Shown: positions 54,101-62,053, counted from the first letter of the stretch. The stretch is 64,000 bases of DNA from Streptomyces paludis (GCF_003344965.1 NZ_CP031194.1:1674001-1738000), one strand, 5' to 3'. The notes: generated by a model not told the origin, from the sequence alone. Translations and numbers: made by a program.

Positions 54101-54284
54101 TTCACTGACCGCGAGCGAACGCCGTATCGCCACGCTGGCCGCGGGCGGCCGGACGAACGCCGAGATCTCCGAACTGCTGCATGTGGCGCTGCGTACCGTG
54201 GAGACCCATCTCACCAGCACCTACCGGAAGTTGGGCATCAGGCGGAGGGCGGACCTGCCGACGGCGCTGGACAATGAGACGTAG
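51102..54284 (+). CDS. LAL-type (large ATP-binding LuxR) transcriptional regulator
   Basis: A 1,060-residue regulator. After a Pro-rich N-terminal tail of about 65 residues the AAA part has a P-loop-like FRAPTGTGRSALLEAA, where Arg replaces the usual Lys, and Walker B VLVAVDDAHLADPE. The centre is alpha-helical and TPR-like. A low-complexity Gly/Asn/Met insert (MGNSGMGHNAMGHNGMG) sits near residue 400. The C-terminal HTH is LTASERRIATLAAGGRTNAE then ISELLHVALRTVETHLTS. ATG 51102 follows GGAAGG. Large LuxR regulators next to eCIS clusters are known in Streptomyces; ATP binding may be altered by the Lys-to-Arg change. Confidence 0.88.
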   Translation: MTASPDQAANPPPARPPAPCCQPAAAVPPAEAAVVPSTQVKEPPPAPATNHTPSPAPSSTPSPVTGPASAGLLEREAALELLTAEAERTLRGSGRLVLFRAPTGTGRSALLEAAVELGAKLGMRVLRAHASAESSGVPLALVRQLLERPPGLGGLGGLGGLGDDTPETPHHLELPARLWQLLCAHAARSPVLVAVDDAHLADPESRRLLAEGARRLTGMPVLMVVTERGQYDIAPPTPGLAYSLPPDAVRVHPVAPLSRRAAEELIRGALGADTSDTWVDGCVRAGAGNPLLLRALLDDLRAVFPDGVGPEPQLPRNSAELYPGAFAAAVSWWLESTGPGSTAVARALAELEGTDVEGGEYGAPGGPGTPGPRADAQDQDDQPDSSAGAGTGPSPHPGSGMGNSGMGHNAMGHNGMGHSFDAFLAELTRADPARVGGWIAAMIRIGLLRRAPGSGAPRFAHPLLRGAVLDGWPHADRQALHLRAAELRQRRGDGAEAVAGHLLRTTPGGTAYAVKPLLDAAADAARAGRTGAAAHYLRRALDEPLPRERRAAVLTELGELEFAAERSGERSGGIPLLAEALRLQEEPRERVLAAVTLGSALTNRGDPHAALDVMRDLGALDGEPVLARTVQTASAFFSDHDREIRRAVYTRLRESAEHAPEQISPALRALLIRYEATAGLLSAESAVRQIQHLLAAPEDPLLVPYLLGTAAAVTQWADALDHAERIIRNGLTEHRLSALHPVHGALLNTRLDTAAARGRYRWVLEETAGKIPAPGEAPRTGASNFLAHRVLALVECGRPAEAERLTAGVNVKDAYDSWELNRFLYARGVLRASVGDAAGALDDFRECGRRQLGRGVESPVVTPWRSAAAECHLLLGEPQEALALAEEGYRYAAVWDTPRVRGRALRALGAATGGRRGLELTAEAVATLRGTALEVELIPALITHGLQLTAAGQPGQARPLLREAAAAAERLGAVRLSGDADQALRASGARRTNASLTGRSSLTASERRIATLAAGGRTNAEISELLHVALRTVETHLTSTYRKLGIRRRADLPTALDNET

Positions 54285-54325
54285 TAATAAGCCAAGGGAC
54301 CGCACGGTACGGTGACCCCCGGGTG

Positions 54326-55426
54326 TCACCGCGCCGCGCACACCTCAGGGGCCGTACGGTCGATACCGAGGAGCCTGAAGTAGTTCCGGCCGAGGGCGAT
54401 GCCGCGGAACGCCTCGTCCCCCAGGGCCTTGTTGATACGGCTGGTGACCTCCAGCTCCTCCGCGTAGACCTGGTAGTCCTTGTTCGCGGCGGCCACGAAG
54501 TCGGTGCCGGGAATGGCCCTGGTCGGATAGCGGTCGAGGAACGCGGCGTATTTCTGCCGTACTCCCGGCTTGCTGAAGTACTGGTCCTCCAGCACCCGCC
54601 AGCTGAGGTCCAGTGTCAGCCGGGGGTAGCGGTCCAGGAGCCTCTTCATGATGCCGATGTGCTGATCGGGGTTCATGGTGGAGAGTTCCTTGGACAGACC
54701 CATGTGCGCCCAGACGATTTTGTTCTGGGGATAGCGCCGGAGGGTCTCCTCCATCAGCGGGAGATACTTCGTCGGCTCGGCGTCACTGCCGAGATCCGAG
54801 TGAATGGTGATCGGAATGCCCCGGTCACGCAGCACCTTCATGAACGGCGCCCAGTTCTTGATGTTCTCGCTGGTCGCGGGCTCGTGCTGGTTGGGGAAGA
54901 GGGCCTGCTTGACGAGGTTGACCTCGCCGGCCCAGCGGAACGCCCCGGGGAATTCCTTGTCGTAGAGGTCGATGCCGCTGGGAATGGTCTCCGGGTGGTT
55001 CAGGTCCATGAAGGTCATGGAGAGCGCGAGTTCGGGATCCTCGGGCCGCTCCTCCAGATAGTTCGCGGCGTTGACGAAGTCGTTCTTCATGCTCGGTGTC
55101 ACGGGGACCCCGGGGCAGTCGAGATAGTACGTACAGCCGGAGTCCACCGGCAGCGTCTGCCCGATGCCGTACATGCTCGCGTAGCGGACACCGCTCTTGT
55201 GCAGATAGCCGGTGAGTTCCTCGAACGGAATCGCCTTGCCGCCGAACGGACGGGTGTGCAGGTGACTGTCGACGACCGAGGTATAGGGCTCCCGCGCCCG
55301 GTCAAAACACGCGTCCAGAGCCAGCACCGACCCCGCACCCGCCGGAGAGACACCGATGGCCACGGCCGTCATCACGGCCCCCGCGACCGCGAACCGCCTG
55401 CCGACCCGAAATGTACGATTGATGAT
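54326..55426 (-). CDS. Secreted amidohydrolase-family protein, possible ATC start
   Basis: A protein of about 366 residues of the metal-dependent hydrolase (amidohydrolase-2) family. VVDSHLHTRPFGGKAIPFEE holds the first metal-binding HxH, IPITIHSDLG and KIVWAHMGLS give further ligands, and a C-terminal GTDF supplies the Asp. A signal peptide-like start reads RTFRVGRRFAVAGAVMTAVA. A perfect GGAGG at 55430-55434 is followed six bases on by ATC ATC AAT, not by a canonical start. The next in-frame GTG/ATG (55375, 55372) removes the charged signal-peptide front. ATC initiation, or a mutated ATG, is suspected. The substrate is unknown. Confidence 0.78.
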   Translation of the reverse strand: MINRTFRVGRRFAVAGAVMTAVAIGVSPAGAGSVLALDACFDRAREPYTSVVDSHLHTRPFGGKAIPFEELTGYLHKSGVRYASMYGIGQTLPVDSGCTYYLDCPGVPVTPSMKNDFVNAANYLEERPEDPELALSMTFMDLNHPETIPSGIDLYDKEFPGAFRWAGEVNLVKQALFPNQHEPATSENIKNWAPFMKVLRDRGIPITIHSDLGSDAEPTKYLPLMEETLRRYPQNKIVWAHMGLSKELSTMNPDQHIGIMKRLLDRYPRLTLDLSWRVLEDQYFSKPGVRQKYAAFLDRYPTRAIPGTDFVAAANKDYQVYAEELEVTSRINKALGDEAFRGIALGRNYFRLLGIDRTAPEVCAAR

Positions 55427-55609
55427 AAACCTCCGGTGCGCCAGGCGAATTGAAGAATTGACGCCCGGGATTCTCGCGGCTGACCACCCAACCGTTCCGC
55501 AGAACCGGGCAACCGGAAGACACAAACACCCGGATAGGTGAACGCCGACCACACAGGCAACCCCAGAGGCCCCGGTCGGCACGGAACCGGGGCCTCTGGG
55601 GGGCGGTGA

Positions 55610-56053
55610 TCAGGCGCGGCAGGTCAGCCGCTGCTCGGGACCTTCGACCGGTCCGCTCGCGAACCAGGTGCCGTTGGAGTTCTTGAGCTGGCGGGTGGTC
55701 ACTCGGCCCCGGTAGAGCTGGTTGTCACCCACCGAGCACTTCCACTCGGCGGTGACCACCGTCGCCGAGGCACCCGGGCCCGAGTACTCCTCGGCCGCCT
55801 TGGCCACCCAGATACCCAGGGCCCGGTACTGAAGCAGGTACCCCCTGAGCCTGATGTCCCCCTTCTGGTTGCACACCAGGGAGGCGCTGGTCTTGATCAT
55901 GCGGTCCACCGTGAACGGCTTGTACATGCTCAACTTGCAGCTGGGAGCGGCCTGGACGGCGACCGTCCCGGCGGCCTTGGCGATACCGAGCGCCCCGGGG
56001 TCCCTGCGGGGGCGCCGATATCCGGCTTCCCGATATGCCTTCCAGCAGGCCAA
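55610..56053 (-). CDS. Small secreted protein of unknown function, start unclear
   Basis: A product of up to 147 residues. From about residue 35 the sequence looks like a small exported domain: APSCKLSMYKPFTVDRMIKT, SASLVCNQKGDIRLRGYLLQ and ending RLTCRA, with four Cys (CK, VCN, KCS, TCR) that could form disulphides. The first residues before AKAAGTVAVQAAP are charged and not a proper signal peptide, and the only start in frame is a TTG. A mutated or misplaced N-terminus is likely. No domain name is recognised. Confidence 0.55.
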   Translation of the reverse strand: MACWKAYREAGYRRPRRDPGALGIAKAAGTVAVQAAPSCKLSMYKPFTVDRMIKTSASLVCNQKGDIRLRGYLLQYRALGIWVAKAAEEYSGPGASATVVTAEWKCSVGDNQLYRGRVTTRQLKNSNGTWFASGPVEGPEQRLTCRA

Positions 56054-56232
56054 CGTAGCCGTTCACGTCCTGGCCTGTGGCGGTGGCGGGCTCACCGACC
56101 GGGCCCCTCTCCCTCGGATCGGCGGCCCCAACCGAGCCCACAGGGAAAGCTCTTTCAGTGACAAGTCACTTACGAGGACGTGGAGTTACCGGAATTCACT
56201 ATTCCTGTTCACCGCACTTCCGTCAGCTCCTC

Positions 56233-56763
56233 TTAAGGTCCTGGAGTCGTGTCGAATCGCCCGGGGTGGCCGGCCGGGAGCGAAACGTCGTGCCGCGCCG
56301 CCGCGTAGAACCTCTCGCGGGCCAAGCGCTGATTCGCGAGCAAGGCCGACCAGGCATCCGGATCACGGGTCTCGTCCCGCACGAACCGCTCCATCGCGGC
56401 GATCGTCCTCGCCCACGCGTGCGCCACGTCCACAACCTCCGAGGCTGCCAGCAGCAGAACCATCTCCCATGCCTGGTCACGGGCCTCGGACGCACTGGCC
56501 AACCGCGGATTCGCCTCCGCCGGCGCCAGAGGCTGCGGATGCGGGTCGTTGCCGAAGTGAGCCGAGACCCTGAACAGCACGCTGATTATCGCCTTGAGTG
56601 ACCTGGCGTAATCCGTATAGGCGGTCAAACGCCGATCCTCCCACCGAGCCGCCTGCTCACGACGAAACCGCGCTCGATCGCCGAGAGTGACCGCCAGATA
56701 GGAGCCAAGGGCACCGACGACTACGCCGATCAGCGCCGGAACTTGCTGGAGGAAGGCCGACAT
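56233..56763 (-). CDS. Hypothetical membrane-anchored protein
   Basis: A 176-residue protein with an N-terminal transmembrane segment (VPALIGVVVGALGSYLAVTL) and a helical, charged cytoplasmic body (RAARWEDRRLTAYTDYARSL-like region and MVLLLAASEVVDVAHAWART). Such one-helix proteins are frequent in actinobacterial accessory regions, without a known job. It stands alone in the decayed area near rnpB. Confidence 0.75.
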   Translation of the reverse strand: MSAFLQQVPALIGVVVGALGSYLAVTLGDRARFRREQAARWEDRRLTAYTDYARSLKAIISVLFRVSAHFGNDPHPQPLAPAEANPRLASASEARDQAWEMVLLLAASEVVDVAHAWARTIAAMERFVRDETRDPDAWSALLANQRLARERFYAAARHDVSLPAGHPGRFDTTPGP

Positions 56764-57086
56764 CGCAGCACCGTATCGGCATAGTCGAACGCCGTCCCCT
56801 CCATGCAGAACAAACGGGTCACGCCCCTGAACACTCCGCCCGCCCCTGGAACGCGGACATGACCTTCGAAGAAGGCTTCCTCCCCTCGCGAAGCCGACAC
56901 GTGATGCACGGGCCCCACTGCTTCGCTACCGCCTCGGCTGGCCCGACTCACTGATCGACCGCCCACCTGATCGATGTCTGCTACGTGGACAGTTACGACG
57001 AGCTGCACGCCGTGACTTGAGCAGCTCGACAGGCTCCGTAGTTCTGCTTCAAGACTACGGAGCCTCGGGTGTGCGGGTGTTGCGGG
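56764..57086. other. Intergenic region with a possible decayed plus-strand frame
   Basis: No intact gene is seen in these 323 bases. On the plus strand an ATG near 56860 opens MTFEEGFLPSRSRHVMHGPH, stops at a TGA, and the same frame continues HLIDVCYVDSYDELHAVT to a second stop. This could be a decayed gene end; I do not recognise it. A minus-strand open frame across the area overlaps the gene upstream and looks non-coding. Confidence 0.35.
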
Positions 57087-57311
57087 TCAGGGGAGGAGAA
57101 GGTTGCGCTGGCCCTTGGACACCCCGCCGGTGAAGGCGCGGTAGTCGTCTTCGGAGATGACAAGGATCTTGGCCTCGGGGTCGCCGACGTCATTGGAGTC
57201 GCGGAGGGCTACCACGCCGTCCACGAATGCGATCTCCAGGCAGTTGTCGCCACCGTTGCTCTGGTCACTCTTGACCCAGGCCGCGTTGGTGAGATCGACC
57301 TTCTTGTTCAT
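57087..57311 (-). CDS. DUF397-domain protein
   Basis: A 74-residue protein with the DUF397 pattern: WVKSDQSNGGDNCLEIAFVD near the start, VALRDSNDVGDPEAKILVIS and YRAFTGGV. In Streptomyces such genes follow an XRE/DUF5753 regulator as a pair, often acting as developmental regulators (BldB/WhiJ-type). Here the HTH partner directly upstream is a pseudogene, so this copy is probably an orphan. The stop-to-start spacing to the pseudogene end is two bases. Confidence 0.9.
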   Translation of the reverse strand: MNKKVDLTNAAWVKSDQSNGGDNCLEIAFVDGVVALRDSNDVGDPEAKILVISEDDYRAFTGGVSKGQRNLLLP

Positions 57312-57313
57312 GC

Positions 57314-58115
57314 TCAGTCCTTGATCAAGTCGTGAATGTATCGCCGGGAGGCGTCCGCATCGAGGGCCTCGCTGCGGAGATGGTTGAACGCCGTCTCGTA
57401 ACGACCGATGTCGCTATCTTGCTCCAGGTAGATGGCGATTGTCAGCGGCTCCACCACGGCGACCGGCGGCCCTGCGAGGAAGGTGTAGGAGATGGAAAGG
57501 GCCATCGATGCCGGCGCGGCCACCGCGCTCGTTCGACAGACCCTGTATCGCTACGTTCTTGTGCTCCTCCGTGACAACGAGCAGATGCTTCAGTTACGCC
57601 TTGACCTCGCCGCCGCCAACCTGCCGATGGAGCGCGGCCTCATCCAGTACGCACCACAGGTGCAGTGGGTCTTTCCGCGTAAGTGCCTGCTGACGCGCCA
57701 TCCGCAGCTCTACGAAGTTGTCGATCTCCCGCCCGGTCTGCCACGTCCGGCTCCGCTCCACAACCGCCTTGGCGTAGATGGGAGTTTGAAGCAGGCCCGG
57801 CACGACGTACGACCAGGTCTCGTTCCGGCTGGCCGGCTCTTCGAGGTGCGGGTACTCGGCGAAGGGATCGCGGATGGACTGGTGGTACTGCTCGAACAGG
57901 TTGCTCCGCTTGCCGGACAGCGCCAGCAAAGCAATGGTGCGAATCTTGTGCTTTCGAAGGTCATCAGTGAGGCCGCAGACCTCGAAGTATCCCGCCAGGG
58001 TGATCGCCGGCACTCGCTACTTGCCGTTCTCGATCTTGCTCAGGGCTGAAGATCCGGACAGTTCCAGGGCCGTGGCCGCTTCAGACAGTCTCATGCCTGC
58101 CGGGTTCCGAAGTGC
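57314..58115 (-). pseudogene. XRE/DUF5753 regulator pseudogene
   Basis: Minus-strand remnant of the HTH partner of DUF397. It begins, truncated, with ALRNPAGMRLSEAATALELS and the HTH end SKIENGK. A TAG at 58019-58017 then replaces the expected Gln before RVPAITLAGYFEVCGL. The DUF5753 part continues (EYPHLEEPASRNETWSYVVP, LLQTPIYAKAVVERSRTW) to a TAA at 57596-57594, again where Gln fits (EVKA-stop-LKHLL). A frameshift near 57510 leads to SISYTFLAGPPVAVVEPLT and the end AIYLEQDSDIGRYETAFNHL. Two nonsense codons, one frameshift and a missing N-terminus show that it is dead. Confidence 0.88.
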
Positions 58116-58522
58116 TCACGGCCGTTGACTTAACGTTTCCGGCCCTTCACCGCGAAGGTGAGCTCTTCGTGCTCGGTCGATCCCGTTCCGAGGCGCTCAG
58201 ACCGGAGAAACTACGCAAGCGACTCGACATCCCGGCGGACACGCCTGTTCTCCTGGTCTTCTGCGGCAGCAGCGGATCCCAGCGCATCAACGACGCCGTA
58301 CAGAACCAACTCAGCTCCCTGTGCGCGCGCTTCGCGGTCGTACACGTACGAGGGAAAGGCAACCTCACGCCCGCCCTCAAGGCGTGCACGGAACTGGCCG
58401 CCGGCCTCAACCGGACCACGCGGGAACACCTGGAGCCGAAAGATCTCTACCGAGCTGCCGATCTGCTCGCACGGGAGACCATCGCCGCCGCCCGGCCAAG
58501 GCGCAGTCGTCGCGCCCGATAG
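58112..58522 (+). pseudogene. MurG-like glycosyltransferase fragment
   Basis: A 136-residue frame that matches only the C-terminal half of a MurG-type (glycosyltransferase family 28) enzyme: RSRSEALRPEKLRKRLDIPA followed by DTPVLLVFCGSSGSQRINDAV and FAVVHVRGKGNL. The acceptor-side N-terminal half and the catalytic C-terminal end (the UDP-binding segment with the conserved Glu) are absent. It abuts the truncated HTH pseudogene, so a deletion joined the two. Some read-out as a protein is possible from the GTG at 58112. Confidence 0.7.
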
Positions 58523-58961
58523 CTCTCAACCGTCGTGGGCCTTGATCGGCACAAGCCCGGGGATGGCCTGATGGCAGTAGAAGTCGGACGTCGACGAGGC
58601 CACAGCAACAGTCACAGTAAGTAACTTTCCGTATCGGAGAGCAATAGCGCCGCAACACTACCGCCCAGCTCAACCGCACCACATCAGCCGCCCACGAGGC
58701 TGGAGGGCCAGACGCCGTTGACCACCTGACGACGCGATGAGCCCAGAGGACAGGGGTCGAATCCGCGGGCACCCTCGCGGGGCAACTCACAGCCGCGTGG
58801 CAGGATCTCTGTGCCGACAAATCGGCCTCAAGCCGCCTCGAACCCCTTGGTCAACGGCACCCCAGACACCTCCACCCCTGGGGCTTTTCAGGGACTTTCA
58901 GCTCTGCCGGAGGGACTTCCGAGGGACTTTTCGTCGCCTAAGACAGTAAGCCACTGAAAGA
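58523..58961. other. Non-coding region before the rnpB terminator
   Basis: I can support no gene in this 439-base stretch. It holds a weak terminator-like hairpin, CCCCAG at 58860-58865 with CTGGGG at 58878-58883 followed by CTTTTC, and three copies of GGGACTT between 58890 and 58930. The region may be the scar of the element that lost genes here. Confidence 0.4.
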
Positions 58962-59001
58962 TCAGAAAGGGCCTCCGACGCAGGTCAGAGGCCCTTTCTG
59001 A
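58962..59001 (-). terminator. Terminator of rnpB
   Basis: A 14-base perfect stem, TCAGAAAGGGCCTC at 58962-58975 with GAGGCCCTTTCTGA at 58988-59001, loop of 12. It lies just past the 3' end of the RNase P RNA gene on the minus strand and is the natural end of its transcript. Confidence 0.88.
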
Positions 59002-59018
59002 GGAAAACCGCAGATGGC

Positions 59019-59427
59019 GGCAGACGAGTCGGGCTGTACGCCGGGTTCTGTCTCCCGGTCGCCTCGCGGCGGCCGGGGAGGCGGCCATCCATCTAGGACC
59101 GGCGTTGCCGCCGGCCTCGTGCGGTCTACCCGCGGACTCGGGCGGGCAGCCCTCGAACGTCCGCGCAGGAGCGCCGTAGCGTTCCCTCTTGACCTTGCTC
59201 CGGGTGGGGTTTACCTAGCTGCCCAGGTCACCCTGGGCACTGGTGGTCTCTTACACCACCGTTTCACCCTTACCGGGGACCGAAATCCCCGGCGGTCTGT
59301 TTTCTGTGGCACTGTCCCGCGGGTCACCCCGGGTGGGCGTTACCCACCACCCTGCCGTGTGGAGCCCGGACGTTCCTCGGCAAGATCGAAGATCTTGACG
59401 CGGCCGTCCGCCCGGCTCGTCTGCCGT
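59019..59427 (-). ncRNA. rnpB: RNase P RNA
   Basis: Read on the minus strand, the approximately 409 bases carry the bacterial type A landmarks: GAGGAACGTCCGGGCTCCAC near the 5' end, ACAGAAAACAGACCGCC in the middle, GGTAAGGGTGAAACGGTG, and AGAACCCGGCGTACAGCCCG near the 3' end. The 5' GGCAGACGAGCCGGGC pairs with the 3' GCCCGACTCGTCTGCC, forming helix P1, which sets both ends to within a few bases. The RNA is the catalytic part of RNase P, which trims tRNA 5' ends. Confidence 0.96.
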
Positions 59428-59556
59428 GCGTGCCATGTTACCCGGCGGCCGCGGGCGGGAACGCCTCAGCCGCCCGGGGCGCCTGATCACCCCGGGCCCC
59501 CGGCTCCTGACTACGCTGGCACGGATACGCCCCCGCACCGTCCGAGGAGAAGCACC

Positions 59557-60369
59557 GTGCTCGTCCTGCTGCCGCCGTCCGAAGGCAAGGCCCCCTCCGG
59601 ACGGGGAACTCCGCTGAAGCCGGAGTCCCTCTCCCTGCCGGGGCTGGCCGGGGCGCGGGCCGCCGTGCTGGACGAGCTGGTGGAGCTGTGCGCCGCCGAC
59701 GAGGAGAAGGCGCGCCAGGTGCTCGGGCTGAGCGAGGGCCTGCGCGGCGAGGTCGCCAAGAACGCGGAGCTGCGTACGGCCGGCACCCGTACGGCAGGCG
59801 AGATCTACACCGGCGTCCTGTACGACGCCCTCGGCCTCGCCACCCTCGACCCCGCCGCCCGCCGCCGCGCGAACGCCTCGCTGCTGGTCTTCTCGGGGCT
59901 GTGGGGCGCGGTACGGGTGAACGACCGCATCCCGTCCTACCGCTGCTCAATGGGCATCAAGCTCCCGGGCATCGGCGCACTGGGCACACACTGGCGCACC
60001 CCGATGCGGTCGGCACTGCCGGAAGCGGCGGGCGACGGGATGGTGCTGGACCTGCGCTCCGCCGCGTACGCGACGGCCTGGAAGCCGACGGCCGCACTCG
60101 CAGGCCGCACGGCGACCGTACGGGTACTCCACGCCCGCGTCGATCCGGCGACGGGCGCGGAGAAGCGGTCCGTGGTCAGCCACTTCAACAAAGCGACAAA
60201 GGGCCGCCTGGTACGAGACCTGCTGACCTCCGGCGCCCGCCCAAAAACGCCGGCCGAACTGGTCGAGACCGTAAGGGACTTGGGCTACACGGTCGAACCG
60301 AAGCCCCCTGCGGCCGGGCAGCCGGACCGACCGTGGGCGCTGGACGTGGTGGTACGGGAGATCCACTGA
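59557..60369 (+). CDS. yaaA: Peroxide stress protein YaaA family
   Basis: A 270-residue DUF328/YaaA protein. The N-terminal VLVLLPPSEGKAPSGRGTPL and later SLLVFSGLWGAVRVNDRIPS followed by YRCSMGIKLPG are the family marks. The end reads VVSHFNKATKGRLVRDLL. In E. coli YaaA lowers free intracellular iron and protects DNA under peroxide; the biochemical activity is unsettled. The GTG at 59557 follows GAGGAG; a frame reaching far upstream into rnpB is a chance opening and was rejected. Confidence 0.93.
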   Translation: MLVLLPPSEGKAPSGRGTPLKPESLSLPGLAGARAAVLDELVELCAADEEKARQVLGLSEGLRGEVAKNAELRTAGTRTAGEIYTGVLYDALGLATLDPAARRRANASLLVFSGLWGAVRVNDRIPSYRCSMGIKLPGIGALGTHWRTPMRSALPEAAGDGMVLDLRSAAYATAWKPTAALAGRTATVRVLHARVDPATGAEKRSVVSHFNKATKGRLVRDLLTSGARPKTPAELVETVRDLGYTVEPKPPAAGQPDRPWALDVVVREIH

Positions 60370-60460
60370 CGCGGGAGGGGAGGGGAGACAGAGAACGAAC
60401 GCTTCATCTGCGTGTAGTTGGGGGTGGAGCGGGGGGGCTGCTTACGGGAGCGAGGTGCTG

Positions 60461-61263
60461 GCGCTGGGCCGCCCCTCCTTTCGCCAGTGTCGCGCCTCCA
60501 GGGGAGGTGTAAAGGGCGCTCCTCCGTCGCGTCGGCTACGCCGATTACGCTTCGCTCCACCCTTGACACCTCCCCTTCCGGCGCGTGTACGGAAGAGGGG
60601 GGGCGGCCGGGGGAAGGGGACCCAAGGGGTCCGCTGTCCTCTCGGCCGGTTTAGGGTCCGGCGGGCCGGTGGGCCCTGCGGGGCTGCGCGGCAGAGGAAT
60701 GGGGCTGCCCGGCTGGTCTCGGCGGCTGACGGCCGTCTGTTCCTCAGACACATGCCCCGCTGGGCGCCGTTGTGTGGGTGGTGGGGTTGCCGGGGCGTGG
60801 GTGGCGGCAAGTGGGTCCCTGAAGGCCGCCCATGCGTCCAGGAATGCCGCTAACGCACCTGAGGACACATGTGCCGTCCGAGGAGGCCCTCAACCTCTCA
60901 CCAAACCGCCCCATATGGGACATGCGGGTGGGGTGTCCGGCGAACCCGTCCGCCTTCCGGGCATGTCCTGGCCAACCTGCGGCCGTTAGCCGCTGAGGCT
61001 CGCCGCGCAGCCCCATTTCCCTTCCGCGCAGCCCCGCAGGGCCCACCGGGCTGTCAGCCCCTGAGCCGAGTGGCAGTACGGCGCCACCTCCTGGGCCCCC
61101 CTTCCCCCCGGCCGCCCCTCCCGCACCTGCACTTGCGGCTCCGGGGGAGGTGTCAAGGGCGGAGCGCAGCGGAGTCGGCGCAGCCGACGCGACTTTAGGA
61201 GCGCCCTTTACTCCTCCACCGGAGACGCGACACTCACAGCTGGAGGGGCGGCCCCGCGCCCAA
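60461..61263. repeat. 0.8 kb imperfect inverted repeat of unknown class
   Basis: The arm at about 60461-60739 recurs as a reverse complement at about 60980-61263. Examples are ggggaggtgtaaagggcgctcct at 60500-60522 against the complement near 61200, CCCTTGACACCTCCCC at 60558-60573 against 61143-61158 inverted, and gtgggccctgcggggctgcgcg near 60669-60690 against 61029-61050. The centre (60740-60979) holds two direct copies of GACACATG. Open frames cross it on both strands, but they look alike only because the arms are mirror copies. I see no convincing gene between 60370 and 61356. Confidence 0.85.
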
Positions 61264-61356
61264 CAACCTCCGCCACCCACCCGCCCCCGACCAGCCGCTT
61301 TGCGTCCTCCGCAACGTTCGTTGCGGAGCATGAGCGGGCGGGGCAGGATGTTGGGC

Positions 61357-61974
61357 ATGACCTCTGTGCTGGGCCTTGCGCCTGTTGTGCCCGTTGTTGT
61401 GATTGATGACGTGGCTGATGCCGTTCCGCTCGCGCGTGCGCTTGTGGCCGGTGGGTTGCCCGCTATCGAGGTGACGTTGCGGACGGCGGCGGCGCTGGAG
61501 GCGATTCGGGTTATTGCCGCCGAGGTGCCGGGCGCGGTGGTCGGGGCCGGGACCGTGGTGACGCCCGGGGCCGTGGCCGACTCGGTGGCGGCCGGGGCGC
61601 GGTTTCTGGTCAGCCCGGGGTGGACGGAGGCGCTGCTGAGCGCGATGCGCGACTCCGGCGTACCGTTCCTGCCCGGGGTGTCGACGGTCTCCGAGGTCGT
61701 GGCGCTGCTGGAGAACGGGGTGACCGAGATGAAGTTCTTCCCCGCGGAGGCGGCGGGCGGCCCGGCCTATCTCAAGTCGGTGTCCGGACCGCTCCCCCAG
61801 GCCCGTTTCTGCCCCACGGGCGGCATCACCGCCGCGAAGGCCCCGGCCTATCTGGCGCTCCCGAACGTGGGCTGCGTCGGCGGTACGTGGATGCTGCCCC
61901 CGGACGCGCTGGCGGCCAAGGACTGGGCTCGGGTCGAGGCGCTCGCGCGTGAGGCTTCCGCTCTGCGTCGCTAG
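61357..61974 (+). CDS. eda: KDPG/KHG aldolase
   Basis: A 205-residue class I aldolase (2-dehydro-3-deoxy-phosphogluconate / 4-hydroxy-2-oxoglutarate aldolase). [19 protein letters not shown] contains the catalytic Glu-Val-Thr-Leu-Arg motif, [11 protein letters not shown] is the phosphate-side loop, and the Schiff-base Lys is in [18 protein letters not shown]. The C-terminal segment [20 protein letters not shown] completes the barrel. The enzyme splits KDPG to pyruvate and glyceraldehyde-3-phosphate in the Entner-Doudoroff route. ATG 61357 is one of three in-frame ATGs (61330, 61348, 61357); the last was chosen because the family's core begins there. Confidence 0.93.
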   Translation: MTSVLGLAPVVPVVVIDDVADAVPLARALVAGGLPAIEVTLRTAAALEAIRVIAAEVPGAVVGAGTVVTPGAVADSVAAGARFLVSPGWTEALLSAMRDSGVPFLPGVSTVSEVVALLENGVTEMKFFPAEAAGGPAYLKSVSGPLPQARFCPTGGITAAKAPAYLALPNVGCVGGTWMLPPDALAAKDWARVEALAREASALRR

Positions 61975-62014
61975 CCGGTGCCGTATTCAAGTCGCTAGCC
62001 CGTGCCGTATTCAA
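61967..62014. repeat. Two tandem 24-bp repeats at the end of eda
   Basis: The unit gtcgctagccggtgccgtattcaa lies at 61967-61990 and recurs with one change at 61991-62014. The eda stop codon lies in the first copy. The second copy runs straight into the terminator hairpin. Confidence 0.88.
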
Positions 62015-62053
62015 GTGGGTTGGTGGGCGGGTGCCCGCCCACCAACCCGCTTG
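62012..62053. terminator. Strong bidirectional terminator
   Basis: A 20-base stem with one mismatch, CAAGTGGGTTGGTGGGCGGG at 62012-62031 against CCCGCCCACCAACCCGCTTG at 62034-62053, with a two-base loop. It lies between eda (plus) and the RNase H gene (minus), which converge. Confidence 0.92.

Noticed and set aside
56730..57008. 92-codon minus-strand frame over the gap before DUF397
   Set aside because: It overlaps the membrane protein start and its composition matches no gene pattern nearby; only a weak decayed plus-strand frame is left.
58730..58770. tRNA-like T-arm (ggtcgaatcc) near 58750
   Set aside because: No anticodon stem, acceptor stem or paired D-arm could be built around it.
58860..58890. 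att site or integrase remnant beside rnpB
   Set aside because: The GGGACTT copies are short, no long direct repeat or integrase sequence was found, so only a scar is suggested.
60585..61358. Two long opposite open frames inside the inverted repeat
   Set aside because: They resemble each other only because the arms are mirror copies; no ribosome site or family pattern supports translation.
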